Origin: Neisseria lactamica NS19
Lineage (GTDB): Bacteria; Pseudomonadota; Gammaproteobacteria; Burkholderiales; Neisseriaceae
Reading direction: 5' to 3'
Length of the DNA: 29,583 nt
Assembly: GCA_000193795.2 (NCBI GenBank)
Contig: AEPI01000032.1
Location: 1-29,583 of the forward strand
Each line of letters opens with the position of its first letter. Position 1 is the first letter of the stretch. Made by a program: the position numbers and the translations under genes. Shown here piece after piece: positions 1-6,951 of this stretch. The notes under the pieces were generated by a model. It had not been told where the DNA came from. It made no database searches and saw only the letters and a program-made list of their open reading frames with translations.

Positions 1-34
1 AGGTGCAGGCGTGGTTTCTTCTGTTATCGCTTAA
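1..34 (+). CDS. tuf: 3' end of tuf (elongation factor Tu), partial
   Basis: The first bases read, in the frame starting at base 2, GAGVVSSVIA and then TAA at 32-34. This matches the EF-Tu C-terminus (E. coli ends GAGVVAKVLG). EF-Tu brings aminoacyl-tRNA to the ribosome as a GTP complex. tuf directly before rpsJ is the usual str/S10 junction, which supports the call despite only ten codons. The stop lies 17 nt before the rpsJ start, so the two are probably co-transcribed. The rest of the gene lies outside the window. Confidence 0.85.
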   Translation, partial: GAGVVSSVIA

Positions 35-51
35 TTGAGGGATATTGATAA

Positions 52-363
52 ATGGTAAACCAAAAAATCCGTATCCGCCTGAAAGCTTATGATTACGCCT
101 TGATTGACCGTTCTGCACAAGAAATCGTTGAAACTGCAAAACGTACCGGTGCCGTTGTAAAAGGCCCGATTCCGTTGCCGACCAAAATCGAGCGTTTCAA
201 CATCCTGCGTTCTCCACACGTGAACAAAACTTCCCGTGAACAATTGGAAATCCGCACCCACTTGCGTCTGATGGACATCGTGGATTGGACCGATAAAACT
301 ACCGATGCGCTGATGAAGCTGGATTTGCCGGCCGGTGTTGATGTAGAAATCAAAGTCCAATAA
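52..363 (+). CDS. rpsJ: 30S ribosomal protein S10 (NusE)
   Basis: The 103-residue protein has the length and sequence of bacterial S10 (IRIRLKAYDYALIDRSAQEI near the N-terminus, then the PIPLPTKIERFNILRSPHV loop). S10 is part of the 30S head and also serves as NusE in antitermination complexes. The ATG follows a GAGG at 37-40. Residue 57, where gonococcal V57M lowers tetracycline susceptibility, is the wild-type valine (loop RSPHVNK). In E. coli rpsJ heads the S10 operon and runs straight into rplC. Here it ends at a terminator and more than 2 kb of foreign-looking DNA separates it from rplC, so it is probably expressed as the last gene of the str/tuf transcript. Confidence 0.97.
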   Translation: MVNQKIRIRLKAYDYALIDRSAQEIVETAKRTGAVVKGPIPLPTKIERFNILRSPHVNKTSREQLEIRTHLRLMDIVDWTDKTTDALMKLDLPAGVDVEIKVQ

Positions 364-377
364 TTCGGACTGTTGAA

Positions 378-410
378 AATCCCCAAGCAATCAATGCTTG
401 GGGATTTTTT
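378..410 (+). terminator. Rho-independent terminator after rpsJ
   Basis: A perfect 12-bp stem (378-389 with 395-406), five-base loop and a run of T (405-410). It begins 15 nt after the rpsJ stop. It should end the tuf-rpsJ transcript and so uncouple rpsJ from rplC. Confidence 0.9.
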
Positions 411-415
411 GTTTT

Positions 416-427
416 ATGCCGTCTGAA
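416..427 (+). repeat. DNA uptake sequence (DUS12), forward
   Basis: Exact ATGCCGTCTGAA, the 12-mer that Neisseria uses for selective DNA uptake in transformation. It forms a widely spaced inverted pair with the copy at 517-528. The roughly 90 nt between them hold no gene that I can see. Confidence 0.95.
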
Positions 428-516
428 AATATGCGGCAGCAAACAGATTCAAGGCAAAACAACAAAATCAAAAAACAGTGCGCCGGCGAAATCGGCTTAT
501 TTTGTGCCTCAGAACT

Positions 517-528
517 TTCAGACGGCAT
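517..528 (-). repeat. DNA uptake sequence (DUS12), reverse
   Basis: Exact TTCAGACGGCAT followed by a T run. It is the inverse partner of the copy at 416-427. If paired, the two could form a long-loop hairpin with a T tail, a possible second terminator ahead of the GTPase promoter. Confidence 0.93.
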
Positions 529-577
529 TTTTTAGTGAACAGAACAGGATATTTTTTATCCGTAGTCTTCCGAAGGC

Positions 578-609
578 TTGCCCCCCCCCCCCCCGAAGAA
601 AGGTAGAAT
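578..609 (+). promoter_or_regulatory. Putative poly-C-spaced promoter for the GTPase pair
   Basis: A TTGCCC (578-583) serves as a possible -35, formed partly by the first Cs of the tract. TAGAAT (604-609) is a good -10. The spacer is 20 nt in this copy and would be the optimal 17 nt with 11 C. The layout resembles the meningococcal opc and porA promoters, where a homopolymer between -35 and -10 sets transcript level. The assignment is inferred from motifs; the transcription start is not known. Confidence 0.55.
581..594 (+). repeat. Homopolymer C14 tract (likely phase-variable)
   Basis: Fourteen consecutive C between a TTG at 578-580 and GAAGAAAGG. Runs of this length slip during replication in Neisseria and are typical phase-variation elements. 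The tract lies 93 nt upstream of the first GTPase start and inside the spacer of the promoter called at 578-609, so slippage would change promoter spacing and not reading frame. Confidence 0.85.
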
Positions 610-686
610 CCAACTCGGTTTAGGCAGAGGCATCCATCTGATTCTAAGGATGGATGATGTTTTATTCTTAAGTAAATAAAGGAAAG

Positions 687-1709
687 ATGATGAGCCTACT
701 TAATGTCTGTAAAGATATTTTAAACAACAAAGAGTTGAATTCGGAAGAGCGGCATGATTTGGAGCGGGCGGTTAAGAGGTTGCAGGACACGCACGTCAAT
801 ATTTTGATCACCGGAGCCACCGGTTGCGGCAAATCATCCACCATCAATGCCTTGTTCAGCATAGATCAGGCAACGGGAAAGAGCGATGGTCCGGTAAAGG
901 AGGTCGCAAAAGTAGGCGTGGGCGTAGATCCTGAAACTATGGATATTGCCAAATATGAATTGGAGAATATGACGATTTGGGATAGTCCGGGTTTGGGCGA
1001 CGGAGAGAAGGCAGACCAACGGCACCGGCGCAATATCATCAATAAGCTGCTGGAGAAAGACAGTAACGGCAATGCCGTCATCGACTTGGTTTTGGTGCTG
1101 CTCGACGGCGGTTCCAGGGACTTGGGGACATCATACGAACTGATTAACAATGTAATCATCAATACATTGAAGAAGAGCGGGGAAGGTCGTACAGACCGGT
1201 TGCTGGTTGCGATTAATCAGTGCGATATGGCGATGAAGGGGCGGAATTGGGATGCGGAAGCCGGCCGTCCGAACGCCGCTTTGGAAAACTTTTTGGAGGA
1301 GAAAGTGTGTTCGACACGCAAGCGCATTCAGGAAGCTACCGGCGTTACGGTCAATCCGATTTATTTTTCGGCAGGCTTTAAGAGTGAGGATGAGGAGCAG
1401 CGTCCCTATAACATAACCCGCCTGTTGCGTTACATCATTACTGCTATGCCGTCTGAAAAACGGGTGATTGTGGCAGAGAAGATTAATGTGGAAGAAATCG
1501 AACGAGATACCAGCCGCCGCAAACAGGAGGAGCGGCAAGAAATCGACAGCAGTATCGGCAGTGCGCTGGAGAAAATATTGGGGGCTGCGGGAGGCGTGGT
1601 TAAAGAAGTTGTTTCAACGATAGCGAGCGGTGTCGGGACGTTGATCGGTGGTGCTGCAAAAGCGATTGGAGGGGCGATTAGTACGGTTGCCTCTTGGTTT
1701 GGCTGGTAG
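687..1709 (+). CDS. YfjP/YeeP-like GTPase with glycine-rich C-terminal tail
   Basis: A 340-residue P-loop GTPase. Visible motifs are G1 GATGCGKSS (about residues 43-51), G3 WDSPGLGDG (about 98-106), G4 in the form NQCD instead of NKxD (about 177-180), and a G5-like YFSAG (about 226). This set and the HRR...INKLL spacing fit the YfjP/YkfA/YeeP branch of MMR_HSR1 GTPases (annotated as 50S-binding or IRG-like). Residues from about 291 on form a Gly/Ala/Val-rich tail with GxxxG-like spacing ending in SWFGW, suggesting membrane or self association. Two adjacent ATGs (687, 690) follow AAAGGA at 678-683; I use the first. The stop overlaps the ribosome site of the next gene, so the two are a translational pair. 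E. coli homologues sit in cryptic prophages, and the present site inside a ribosomal operon also suggests acquisition. The function is unknown. Confidence 0.85.
   Translation: MMSLLNVCKDILNNKELNSEERHDLERAVKRLQDTHVNILITGATGCGKSSTINALFSIDQATGKSDGPVKEVAKVGVGVDPETMDIAKYELENMTIWDSPGLGDGEKADQRHRRNIINKLLEKDSNGNAVIDLVLVLLDGGSRDLGTSYELINNVIINTLKKSGEGRTDRLLVAINQCDMAMKGRNWDAEAGRPNAALENFLEEKVCSTRKRIQEATGVTVNPIYFSAGFKSEDEEQRPYNITRLLRYIITAMPSEKRVIVAEKINVEEIERDTSRRKQEERQEIDSSIGSALEKILGAAGGVVKEVVSTIASGVGTLIGGAAKAIGGAISTVASWFGW
1446..1457 (+). repeat. DUS12 inside the first GTPase gene
   Basis: Exact ATGCCGTCTGAA within the coding sequence, encoding part of AMPSEK. It marks the gene as readily exchanged by transformation among Neisseria. 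Confidence 0.95.
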
Positions 1710-1717
1710 GAGCACAT

Positions 1718-2401
1718 ATGCATCGTTACCGTATTTCTGAAATCGGGCAAAAAGTTACAGCAGCCGGTTTCCGTCCTCTGGATGTTTTGCTTGTCGGTGC
1801 GACAGGTGTCGGCAAGTCCTCAACCTTAAATGCCTTGTTTGGCGAGCAAAAAGCCAAGGTAGGTACAGGCGTGAATCCCGAAACGCAATTGGTCGAAAGT
1901 TATACACTGAACGATGTGTTGCGGTTTTGGGACAGCGCGGGTTTGGGTGATGGGAGAGAAGCTGATCGCGCACATCGGAAAAAACTGATTGATGTCCTGT
2001 CCAAAACCTACACTCATTCGGATGGGCAGTGGGGCTGGATAGATTTGGTGTTCGTTATTCTTGACGGCAGCTCCTGCGATTTTGGTACGGCCTATGATTT
2101 GTTGAGGGACGTTATCCTTAAAATAATTGATCCGGATAGGGTTATTGTTGCGATTAATCAGGCGGATATGGCGATGAAAGGACGTTATTGGGATAAAGTG
2201 CTGCATCAGCCGCTGCCGAATTTGCAACAGTTTCTAGACGAGAAATCCGAATCGGTACAAAAAAGGATTCTGGAAGCAACCGGTTTGCAGATTTCCAGGC
2301 CCGTTTACTATTCGGCATACGAAAACTACCATCTCAAAGAAATAATGGATGCAGTCATCAACCATATCCCGGTTTGTCGGAGAAAGATGCATACGCTGTG
2401 A
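1718..2401 (+). CDS. Second YfjP/YeeP-like GTPase, short form
   Basis: A 227-residue paralogue of the upstream GTPase. It has G1 GATGVGKSS, a G3 variant DSAG (WDSAGLGDG), G4 NQAD and a G5-like YYSA. It shares long blocks with its neighbour (KSSTLNALF, GVNPET, VIVAINQADMAMKGR) but lacks the 50-residue glycine-rich tail and stops shortly after the G domain. I start it at the ATG preceded by AGGAG (1708-1712), which overlaps the upstream TAG; an in-frame GTG at 1694 is less likely. The tail-bearing and tailless pair may work together, for example one membrane-bound and one soluble, but that is inference. A DUS hairpin follows 36 nt after the stop. Confidence 0.83.
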   Translation: MHRYRISEIGQKVTAAGFRPLDVLLVGATGVGKSSTLNALFGEQKAKVGTGVNPETQLVESYTLNDVLRFWDSAGLGDGREADRAHRKKLIDVLSKTYTHSDGQWGWIDLVFVILDGSSCDFGTAYDLLRDVILKIIDPDRVIVAINQADMAMKGRYWDKVLHQPLPNLQQFLDEKSESVQKRILEATGLQISRPVYYSAYENYHLKEIMDAVINHIPVCRRKMHTL

Positions 2402-2437
2402 TGGCCGGATACCCACCCTTTAAAAGAGTCCGACCCT

Positions 2438-2473
2438 ATGCCGTCTGAAGATTCAAAACGCTTCAGGCGGCAT
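2438..2473 (+). terminator. DUS inverted-pair hairpin after the GTPase genes
   Basis: ATGCCGTCTGAAG (2438-2450) pairs with CTTCAGGCGGCAT (2461-2473) around a ten-base loop. The left arm is a perfect DUS12; the right arm differs at one base and pairs by G-T wobble. Neisserial terminators are often built from inverted uptake sequences. No long T run follows, so termination may be partial. Confidence 0.6.
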
Positions 2474-2498
2474 ATTGAAGATATTTCTGATATTTCTA

Positions 2499-2528
2499 TT
2501 GATATTTCTTTGACTTGTCGGATATAAT
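2499..2528 (+). promoter_or_regulatory. Putative promoter of the S10 block (rplC)
   Basis: TTGATA (2499-2504), an 18-nt spacer and a perfect TATAAT (2523-2528), about 90 nt before the rplC start. It would restart transcription of the ribosomal genes after the accessory insert. A nearer TTGACT at 2510 is only 7 nt from the -10 and cannot be its -35. Confidence 0.65.
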
Positions 2529-2534
2529 GCCGAG

Positions 2535-2593
2535 CTTGGTACATTTGTGCCAAGTTTAACTTTGTCCGAAAGACAGGCCAATCGTAGCCTGTC
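2535..2593 (+). promoter_or_regulatory. Structured leader of rplC, candidate autoregulatory site
   Basis: Two hairpins lie between the promoter and rplC: 2535-2542 with 2547-2554 (8 bp, one wobble, ATTT loop) and 2572-2578 with 2587-2593 (7 bp perfect, 8-nt loop). In E. coli L4 represses the S10 operon through the leader before rpsJ. Here the equivalent leader would be before rplC. The structures are visible; binding of L4 is inference. Confidence 0.45.
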
Positions 2594-2618
2594 CCTTTAC
2601 TTTAAAAGGAAAATAATC

Positions 2619-3263
2619 ATGACTTTAGGTCTGGTTGGACGCAAAGTTGGTATGACCCGCGTGTTCGACGAACAGGGTGTTTCTGTTCCGGTAACCGTTT
2701 TGGATATGTCTGCCAACCGCGTCACACAAGTAAAATCCAAAGATACTGACGGCTATGCTGCCGTTCAAGTTACCTTTGGTCAGAAAAAAGCCAATCGTGT
2801 CAACAAAGCCGAAGCCGGGCATTTTGCAAAAGCAGGTGTTGAAGCCGGTCGCGGTTTGGTCGAATTTGCTTTGACTGAAGAAAAACTGGCTGAATTGAAA
2901 GCCGGTGACGAAATTACCGTTTCTATGTTTGAAGTCGGCCAGCTGGTTGATGTAACCGGTACCTCTAAAGGTAAAGGTTTCTCCGGTACGATCAAACGTC
3001 ATAACTTCGGTGCTCAACGTACTTCCCACGGTAACTCCCGTTCTCACCGTGTCCCGGGCTCTATCGGTATGGCGCAAGACCCGGGTCGCGTGTTCCCCGG
3101 CAAGCGCATGGCCGGCCAATACGGCAACACCAAAGCAACTGTTCAAAAGCTGGAAGTTGTACGTGTTGATGCGGAACGCCAACTGCTGTTGGTTAAGGGT
3201 GCTGTTCCGGGTGCGGTCAACAGCGATGTTGTAGTTCGTCCCAGCGTGAAAGTAGGTGCGTAA
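2619..3263 (+). CDS. rplC: 50S ribosomal protein L3
   Basis: 214 residues, close to the E. coli length of 209. It begins TLGLVGRKVGMTRVFDE and holds the L3 core GTSKGKGFSGTIKRHNF (about residues 118-134) and the HRVPGSIG...GRVFPGKRMAG loop that reaches towards the peptidyl transferase centre. L3 is an early assembly protein of the 50S subunit. I start at the ATG preceded by AAAAGGA (2604-2610, 8-nt gap). An in-frame GTG at 2547 would add 24 residues not found in L3 and lies in the leader hairpin. The stop overlaps the rplD start by one base. Confidence 0.97.
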   Translation: MTLGLVGRKVGMTRVFDEQGVSVPVTVLDMSANRVTQVKSKDTDGYAAVQVTFGQKKANRVNKAEAGHFAKAGVEAGRGLVEFALTEEKLAELKAGDEITVSMFEVGQLVDVTGTSKGKGFSGTIKRHNFGAQRTSHGNSRSHRVPGSIGMAQDPGRVFPGKRMAGQYGNTKATVQKLEVVRVDAERQLLLVKGAVPGAVNSDVVVRPSVKVGA

Positions 3264-3883
3264 TGGAATTGAAAGTAATTGACGCTAAAGGACAAGTTTC
3301 AGGCAGCCTGTCTGTTTCTGATGCTTTGTTCGCCCGCGAATACAATGAAGCGTTGGTTCATCAGCTGGTAAATGCCTACTTGGCAAACGCCCGCTCCGGT
3401 AATCGCGCTCAAAAAACCCGTGCCGAAGTAAAACACTCAACCAAAAAACCATGGCGTCAAAAAGGTACCGGCCGTGCCCGTTCTGGTATGACTTCTTCTC
3501 CGCTGTGGCGTAAAGGTGGTCGCGCGTTCCCGAACAAGCCCGACGAAAACTTCACTCAAAAAGTAAACCGTAAAATGTACCGTGCCGGTATGGCGACTAT
3601 CCTGTCCCAATTGGCGCGTGACGAGCGTTTGTTTGCTATCGAAGCGTTGTCGGCTGAAACTCCTAAAACCAAAGTTTTTGCCGAACAAGTGAAAAATCTG
3701 GGTCTGGAGCAAGTGCTGTTTGTAACCAAACAGCTCGACGAGAATGTTTACTTGGCTTCACGCAACCTGCCAAACGTGTTGGTTTTGGAAGCTCAACAAG
3801 TTGATCCTTACAGCTTGCTGCGTTACAAAAAAGTAATCATCACTAAAGATGCGGTTGCACAATTAGAGGAGCAATGGGTATGA
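3263..3883 (+). CDS. rplD: 50S ribosomal protein L4
   Basis: 206 residues, the usual L4 length. The extended loop is seen as STKKPWRQKGTGRARSG (about 59-75), which lines the exit tunnel with L22. Gly70, changed in some macrolide-resistant gonococci, is wild type. In enterobacteria L4 also represses its own operon, which makes the leader at 2535-2593 relevant. Starts in a TAATG overlap with rplC and ends in an ATGA overlap with rplW, a tightly coupled arrangement. Confidence 0.97.
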   Translation: MELKVIDAKGQVSGSLSVSDALFAREYNEALVHQLVNAYLANARSGNRAQKTRAEVKHSTKKPWRQKGTGRARSGMTSSPLWRKGGRAFPNKPDENFTQKVNRKMYRAGMATILSQLARDERLFAIEALSAETPKTKVFAEQVKNLGLEQVLFVTKQLDENVYLASRNLPNVLVLEAQQVDPYSLLRYKKVIITKDAVAQLEEQWV

Positions 3884-4194
3884 ATCAACAACGTTTGACT
3901 CAAGTGATTTTGGCACCTATCGTTTCTGAAAAAAGCAACGTATTGGCTGAAAAACGCAACCAAATGACGTTTAAAGTCTTGGCAAATGCAACCAAACCTG
4001 AAATCAAAGCTGCTGTCGAGCTGTTGTTCGGTGTTCAAGTTGCTTCTGTAACTACCGTTACCACTAAAGGCAAAACTAAGCGTTTTGGTCGTACTTTGGG
4101 CCGCCGCAGTGATGTTAAAAAAGCTTATGTAAGCTTGGCTGCCGGTCAAGAGTTGGATTTGGAAGCCGCTGCTGCAGCTGCAGATAAGGAATAA
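3880..4194 (+). CDS. rplW: 50S ribosomal protein L23
   Basis: 104 residues beginning MNQQRLTQVILAPIVSEKS, with the L23 signature through TKGKTKRFGRTLGRRSDVKKAYV. L23 sits at the tunnel exit and is the docking site for trigger factor and SRP. Two ATGs compete. The one at 3874 is only 2 nt after GAGGAG (3866-3871); the one at 3880 is 8 nt away and forms an ATGA overlap with the rplD stop, so I choose 3880. The C-terminus ends in an Ala-rich run (LEAAAAAADKE) beyond the conserved fold. Confidence 0.94.
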   Translation: MNQQRLTQVILAPIVSEKSNVLAEKRNQMTFKVLANATKPEIKAAVELLFGVQVASVTTVTTKGKTKRFGRTLGRRSDVKKAYVSLAAGQELDLEAAAAAADKE

Positions 4195-4199
4195 ACAAA

Positions 4200-5033
4200 A
4201 TGGCAATCGTTAAAATGAAGCCGACTTCTGCAGGCCGTCGCGGCATGGTTCGCGTGGTAACAGAAGGTTTGCACAAAGGTGCGCCTTATGCACCTTTGCT
4301 CGAAAAGAAAAATTCTACTGCCGGTCGTAACCATAATGGTCATATCACCACCCGTCACAAAGGCGGCGGTCATAAACACCATTACCGTGTTGTAGACTTT
4401 AAACGTAACAAAGACGGTATCCCTGCAAAAGTAGAGCGTATCGAATACGATCCTAACCGTACTGCCTTTATTGCACTGTTGTGCTATGCAGACGGCGAAC
4501 GTCGCTACATCATCGCTCCTCGCGGTATTCAAGCCGGTGCTGTATTGGTTTCCGGTGCTGAAGCTGCCATCAAAGTAGGTAACACCCTGCCGATCCGTAA
4601 CATTCCCGTTGGTACGACTATCCACTGTATCGAAATGAAACCCGGCAAAGGTGCACAAATTGCACGTTCTGCCGGTGCTTCTGCGGTATTGCTGGCTAAA
4701 GAAGGCGCATACGCTCAAGTCCGTCTGCGCTCTGGTGAAGTCCGTAAAATCAACGTAGATTGCCGTGCAACCATCGGTGAAGTCGGTAACGAAGAGCAAA
4801 GCCTGAAGAAAATCGGTAAAGCCGGTGCCAATCGTTGGCGCGGTATTCGTCCGACCGTTCGTGGTGTTGTCATGAACCCTGTCGATCACCCGCATGGTGG
4901 TGGCGAAGGCCGTACCGGTGAAGCTCGCGAACCGGTCAGCCCATGGGGTACTCCTGCTAAAGGCTACCGCACTCGTAATAACAAACGCACGGATAACATG
5001 ATTGTTCGTCGTCGTTACTCAAATAAAGGTTAA
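4200..5033 (+). CDS. rplB: 50S ribosomal protein L2
   Basis: 277 residues (E. coli 273). L2 helps subunit association and peptidyl transferase function. Hallmarks are the N-terminal TSAGRRGMV, the middle [19 protein letters not shown], and the C-terminal [14 protein letters not shown] (about residues 224-237) with its conserved HPH, followed by [20 protein letters not shown]. The start lies five bases after the rplW stop region, with AAGGA just upstream. It is the largest protein of the S10 block. Confidence 0.98.
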
Positions 5034-5038
5034 TTAGT

Positions 5039-5317
5039 ATGGCTCGTTCATTGAAAAAAGGCCCATATGTAGACCTGCATTTGCTGAAAAAAGTAGATGC
5101 TGCTCGTGCAAGCAACGACAAGCGCCCAATTAAAACCTGGTCTCGTCGTTCTACCATTCTGCCTGATTTTATCGGTCTGACCATTGCCGTACACAACGGC
5201 CGCACTCATGTGCCCGTGTTTATCAGCGATAATATGGTTGGCCATAAATTAGGCGAATTCTCATTGACCCGTACCTTTAAAGGCCACTTGGCCGATAAAA
5301 AGGCTAAAAAGAAATAA
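5039..5317 (+). CDS. rpsS: 30S ribosomal protein S19
   Basis: 92 residues, standard for S19. Starts [18 protein letters not shown], then [22 protein letters not shown] and [16 protein letters not shown], all family signatures. S19 binds 16S rRNA in the 30S head with S13. The ATG uses an AAAGG inside the end of rplB. Basic C-terminus KKAKKK is typical. Confidence 0.98.
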
Positions 5318-5325
5318 GGTGAATC

Positions 5326-5655
5326 ATGAGAGTAAATGCACAACATAAAAATGCCCGTATCTCTGCTCAAAAGGCTCGTTTGGTAGCTGATTTGATTCGC
5401 GGTAAAGACGTTGCCCAAGCTTTGAATATTTTGACTTTCAGTCCTAAAAAAGGTGCTGAGTTGATTAAAAAAGTATTGGAATCAGCTATTGCTAATGCCG
5501 AGCACAATAACGGTGCCGACATTGATGAGTTGAAAGTGGTAACTATCTTTGTTGACAAAGGTCCAAGCTTGAAACGTTTCCAAGCTCGTGCCAAAGGTCG
5601 CGGTAACCGCATTGAAAAACAAACTTGTCATATCAATGTGACAGTGGGCAACTAA
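5326..5655 (+). CDS. rplV: 50S ribosomal protein L22
   Basis: 109 residues (E. coli 110). Shows ISAQKARLVADLIRGKDVAQALNIL near the N-terminus and the tunnel beta-hairpin KRFQARAKGRGNRIEKQTCH near the C-terminus, which contacts 23S rRNA domains and the nascent chain. No duplication or deletion is present in this hairpin, where macrolide resistance changes arise. An AAGGTG overlapping the rpsS stop serves as ribosome site. Confidence 0.97.
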   Translation: MRVNAQHKNARISAQKARLVADLIRGKDVAQALNILTFSPKKGAELIKKVLESAIANAEHNNGADIDELKVVTIFVDKGPSLKRFQARAKGRGNRIEKQTCHINVTVGN

Positions 5656-5664
5656 GGAAAAGCT

Positions 5665-6360
5665 ATGGGACAAAAGATTAACCCTACAGGCTTTCGCCTG
5701 GCGGTAACTAAAGACTGGGCTTCAAAATGGTTTGCTAAAAGCACTGACTTTTCGGCTGTTTTGAAACAAGATATTGATGTTCGTAACTACCTGCGTAAGA
5801 AATTGGCGAATGCTTCTGTTGGCCGCGTAGTTATTGAGCGTCCTGCAAAATCTGCACGTATTACCATCCACTCTTCCCGACCGGGCGTGGTAATCGGTAA
5901 AAAAGGTGAGGATATCGAAGTTCTGAAACGTGACTTGCAAGCCTTGATGGGTGTGCCTGTTCATGTGAATATTGAAGAAATCCGTAAACCTGAATTGGAT
6001 GCACAAATTATTGCCGATGGTATTGCCCAGCAATTGGAAAAACGCGTTCAATTCCGCCGTGCTATGAAACGCGCAATGCAAAATGCTATGCGCTCTGGTG
6101 CTAAAGGTATCAAGATCATGACTTCAGGCCGTCTGAATGGTGCGGATATTGCCCGTAGCGAATGGTATCGTGAAGGTCGTGTACCACTGCACACTTTACG
6201 TGCAAACGTAGATTATGCGACTAGCGAAGCTCATACCACTTATGGCGTGCTGGGTCTGAAAGTTTGGGTTTATACTGAAGGTAATGTGAAGACTTCAGCT
6301 AAACCTGAGCATGAAAAGAAACAAAGAAAGGCAGGTGGACGTAATGCTGCAGCCAACTAG
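5665..6360 (+). CDS. rpsC: 30S ribosomal protein S3
   Basis: 231 residues (E. coli 233). MGQKINPTGFRLA opens the protein. The KH domain carries the GKKG loop at about residues 78-81, and the C-terminal domain contains TSGRLNGADIARSEWYREGRVPLHTLRA. S3 forms the mRNA entry site with S4 and S5 and has helicase activity. AAGGAAAAG precedes the start. The last 17 nt overlap rplP. An uptake sequence of the AG type lies inside the SGRLNG codons. Confidence 0.98.
   Translation: MGQKINPTGFRLAVTKDWASKWFAKSTDFSAVLKQDIDVRNYLRKKLANASVGRVVIERPAKSARITIHSSRPGVVIGKKGEDIEVLKRDLQALMGVPVHVNIEEIRKPELDAQIIADGIAQQLEKRVQFRRAMKRAMQNAMRSGAKGIKIMTSGRLNGADIARSEWYREGRVPLHTLRANVDYATSEAHTTYGVLGLKVWVYTEGNVKTSAKPEHEKKQRKAGGRNAAAN
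6126..6137 (+). repeat. AG-type uptake sequence within rpsC
   Basis: AGGCCGTCTGAA, the AG-DUS dialect used by the N. subflava/flavescens side of the genus, embedded in conserved rpsC codons (SGRLNG). All other perfect 12-mers here are the AT form. It may be a chance result of the protein sequence and codon use. Confidence 0.7.
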
Positions 6361-6760
6361 ACTGAAATACCGTAAGCAACAAAAAGGTCGCAATACCGGT
6401 ATTGCGACCCGCGGTAACAAAGTAAGTTTCGGTGAGTTCGGCTTGAAAGCCGTTGGCCGTGGTCGTTTGACTGCCCGCCAAATCGAAGCTGCTCGTCGTA
6501 CAATGACCCGCCATATCAAACGCGGCGGTCGTATTTGGATTCGTGTATTCCCTGACAAACCAATTACTGAAAAACCTATTCAAGTTCGTATGGGTGGCGG
6601 TAAAGGTAACGTGGAATATTACATCGCCGAAATCAAACCAGGCAAAGTGTTGTATGAAATGGACGGTGTTCCAGAGGCTTTGGCTCGTGAGGCATTTGAA
6701 TTAGCTGCCGCCAAATTGCCTATTCCTACGACCTTTGTAGTAAGACAGGTAGGTCAATAA
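6344..6760 (+). CDS. rplP: 50S ribosomal protein L16
   Basis: 138 residues starting MLQPTRLKYRKQQKGR, exactly the normal L16 start. Other signatures are GLKAVGRGRLTARQIEAARR and FPDKPITEKPIQVRMGGGKG. L16 organises the A-site region of the 50S. The ATG follows AGGTGG (6332-6337) and overlaps the end of rpsC by 17 nt. An in-frame ATG at 6311 would add 11 non-family residues and has no such site. The stop overlaps the rpmC start (TAATG). Confidence 0.97.
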   Translation: MLQPTRLKYRKQQKGRNTGIATRGNKVSFGEFGLKAVGRGRLTARQIEAARRTMTRHIKRGGRIWIRVFPDKPITEKPIQVRMGGGKGNVEYYIAEIKPGKVLYEMDGVPEALAREAFELAAAKLPIPTTFVVRQVGQ

Positions 6761-6951
6761 TGAAAGCAAATGAATTGAAAGACAAATCCGTTGAGCAGTT
6801 GAATGCTGATTTGTTGGACTTGTTGAAAGCTCAATTTGGCTTACGTATGCAAAATGCTACTGGTCAATTGGGTAAACCAAGCGAATTAAAACGTGTACGT
6901 CGCGATATTGCTCGTATTAAAACCATTTTAACTGAAAAAGGTGCTAAGTAA
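6760..6951 (+). CDS. rpmC: 50S ribosomal protein L29
   Basis: 63 residues, the usual size: MKANELKDKSVEQLNADLLDL, then ARIKTIL near the C-terminus. An all-helical protein beside L23 at the tunnel exit. Coupled by one-base overlaps to both rplP and rpsQ. Confidence 0.96.
   Translation: MKANELKDKSVEQLNADLLDLLKAQFGLRMQNATGQLGKPSELKRVRRDIARIKTILTEKGAK

Noticed and set aside
2510..2528. TTGACT as the -35 box for the TATAAT at 2523
   Set aside because: The spacer is only 7 nt; TTGATA at 2499 with 18 nt is suitable.
2547..2618. An upstream extension of rplC
   Set aside because: The extra 24 residues are not L3-like and lie in the leader hairpins. The ATG at 2619 has a good ribosome site.
4146..4895. 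A 249-codon minus-strand frame across rplW and rplB
   Set aside because: It is opposite highly conserved ribosomal genes and its product is Cys/Thr/Phe-rich without family signatures.
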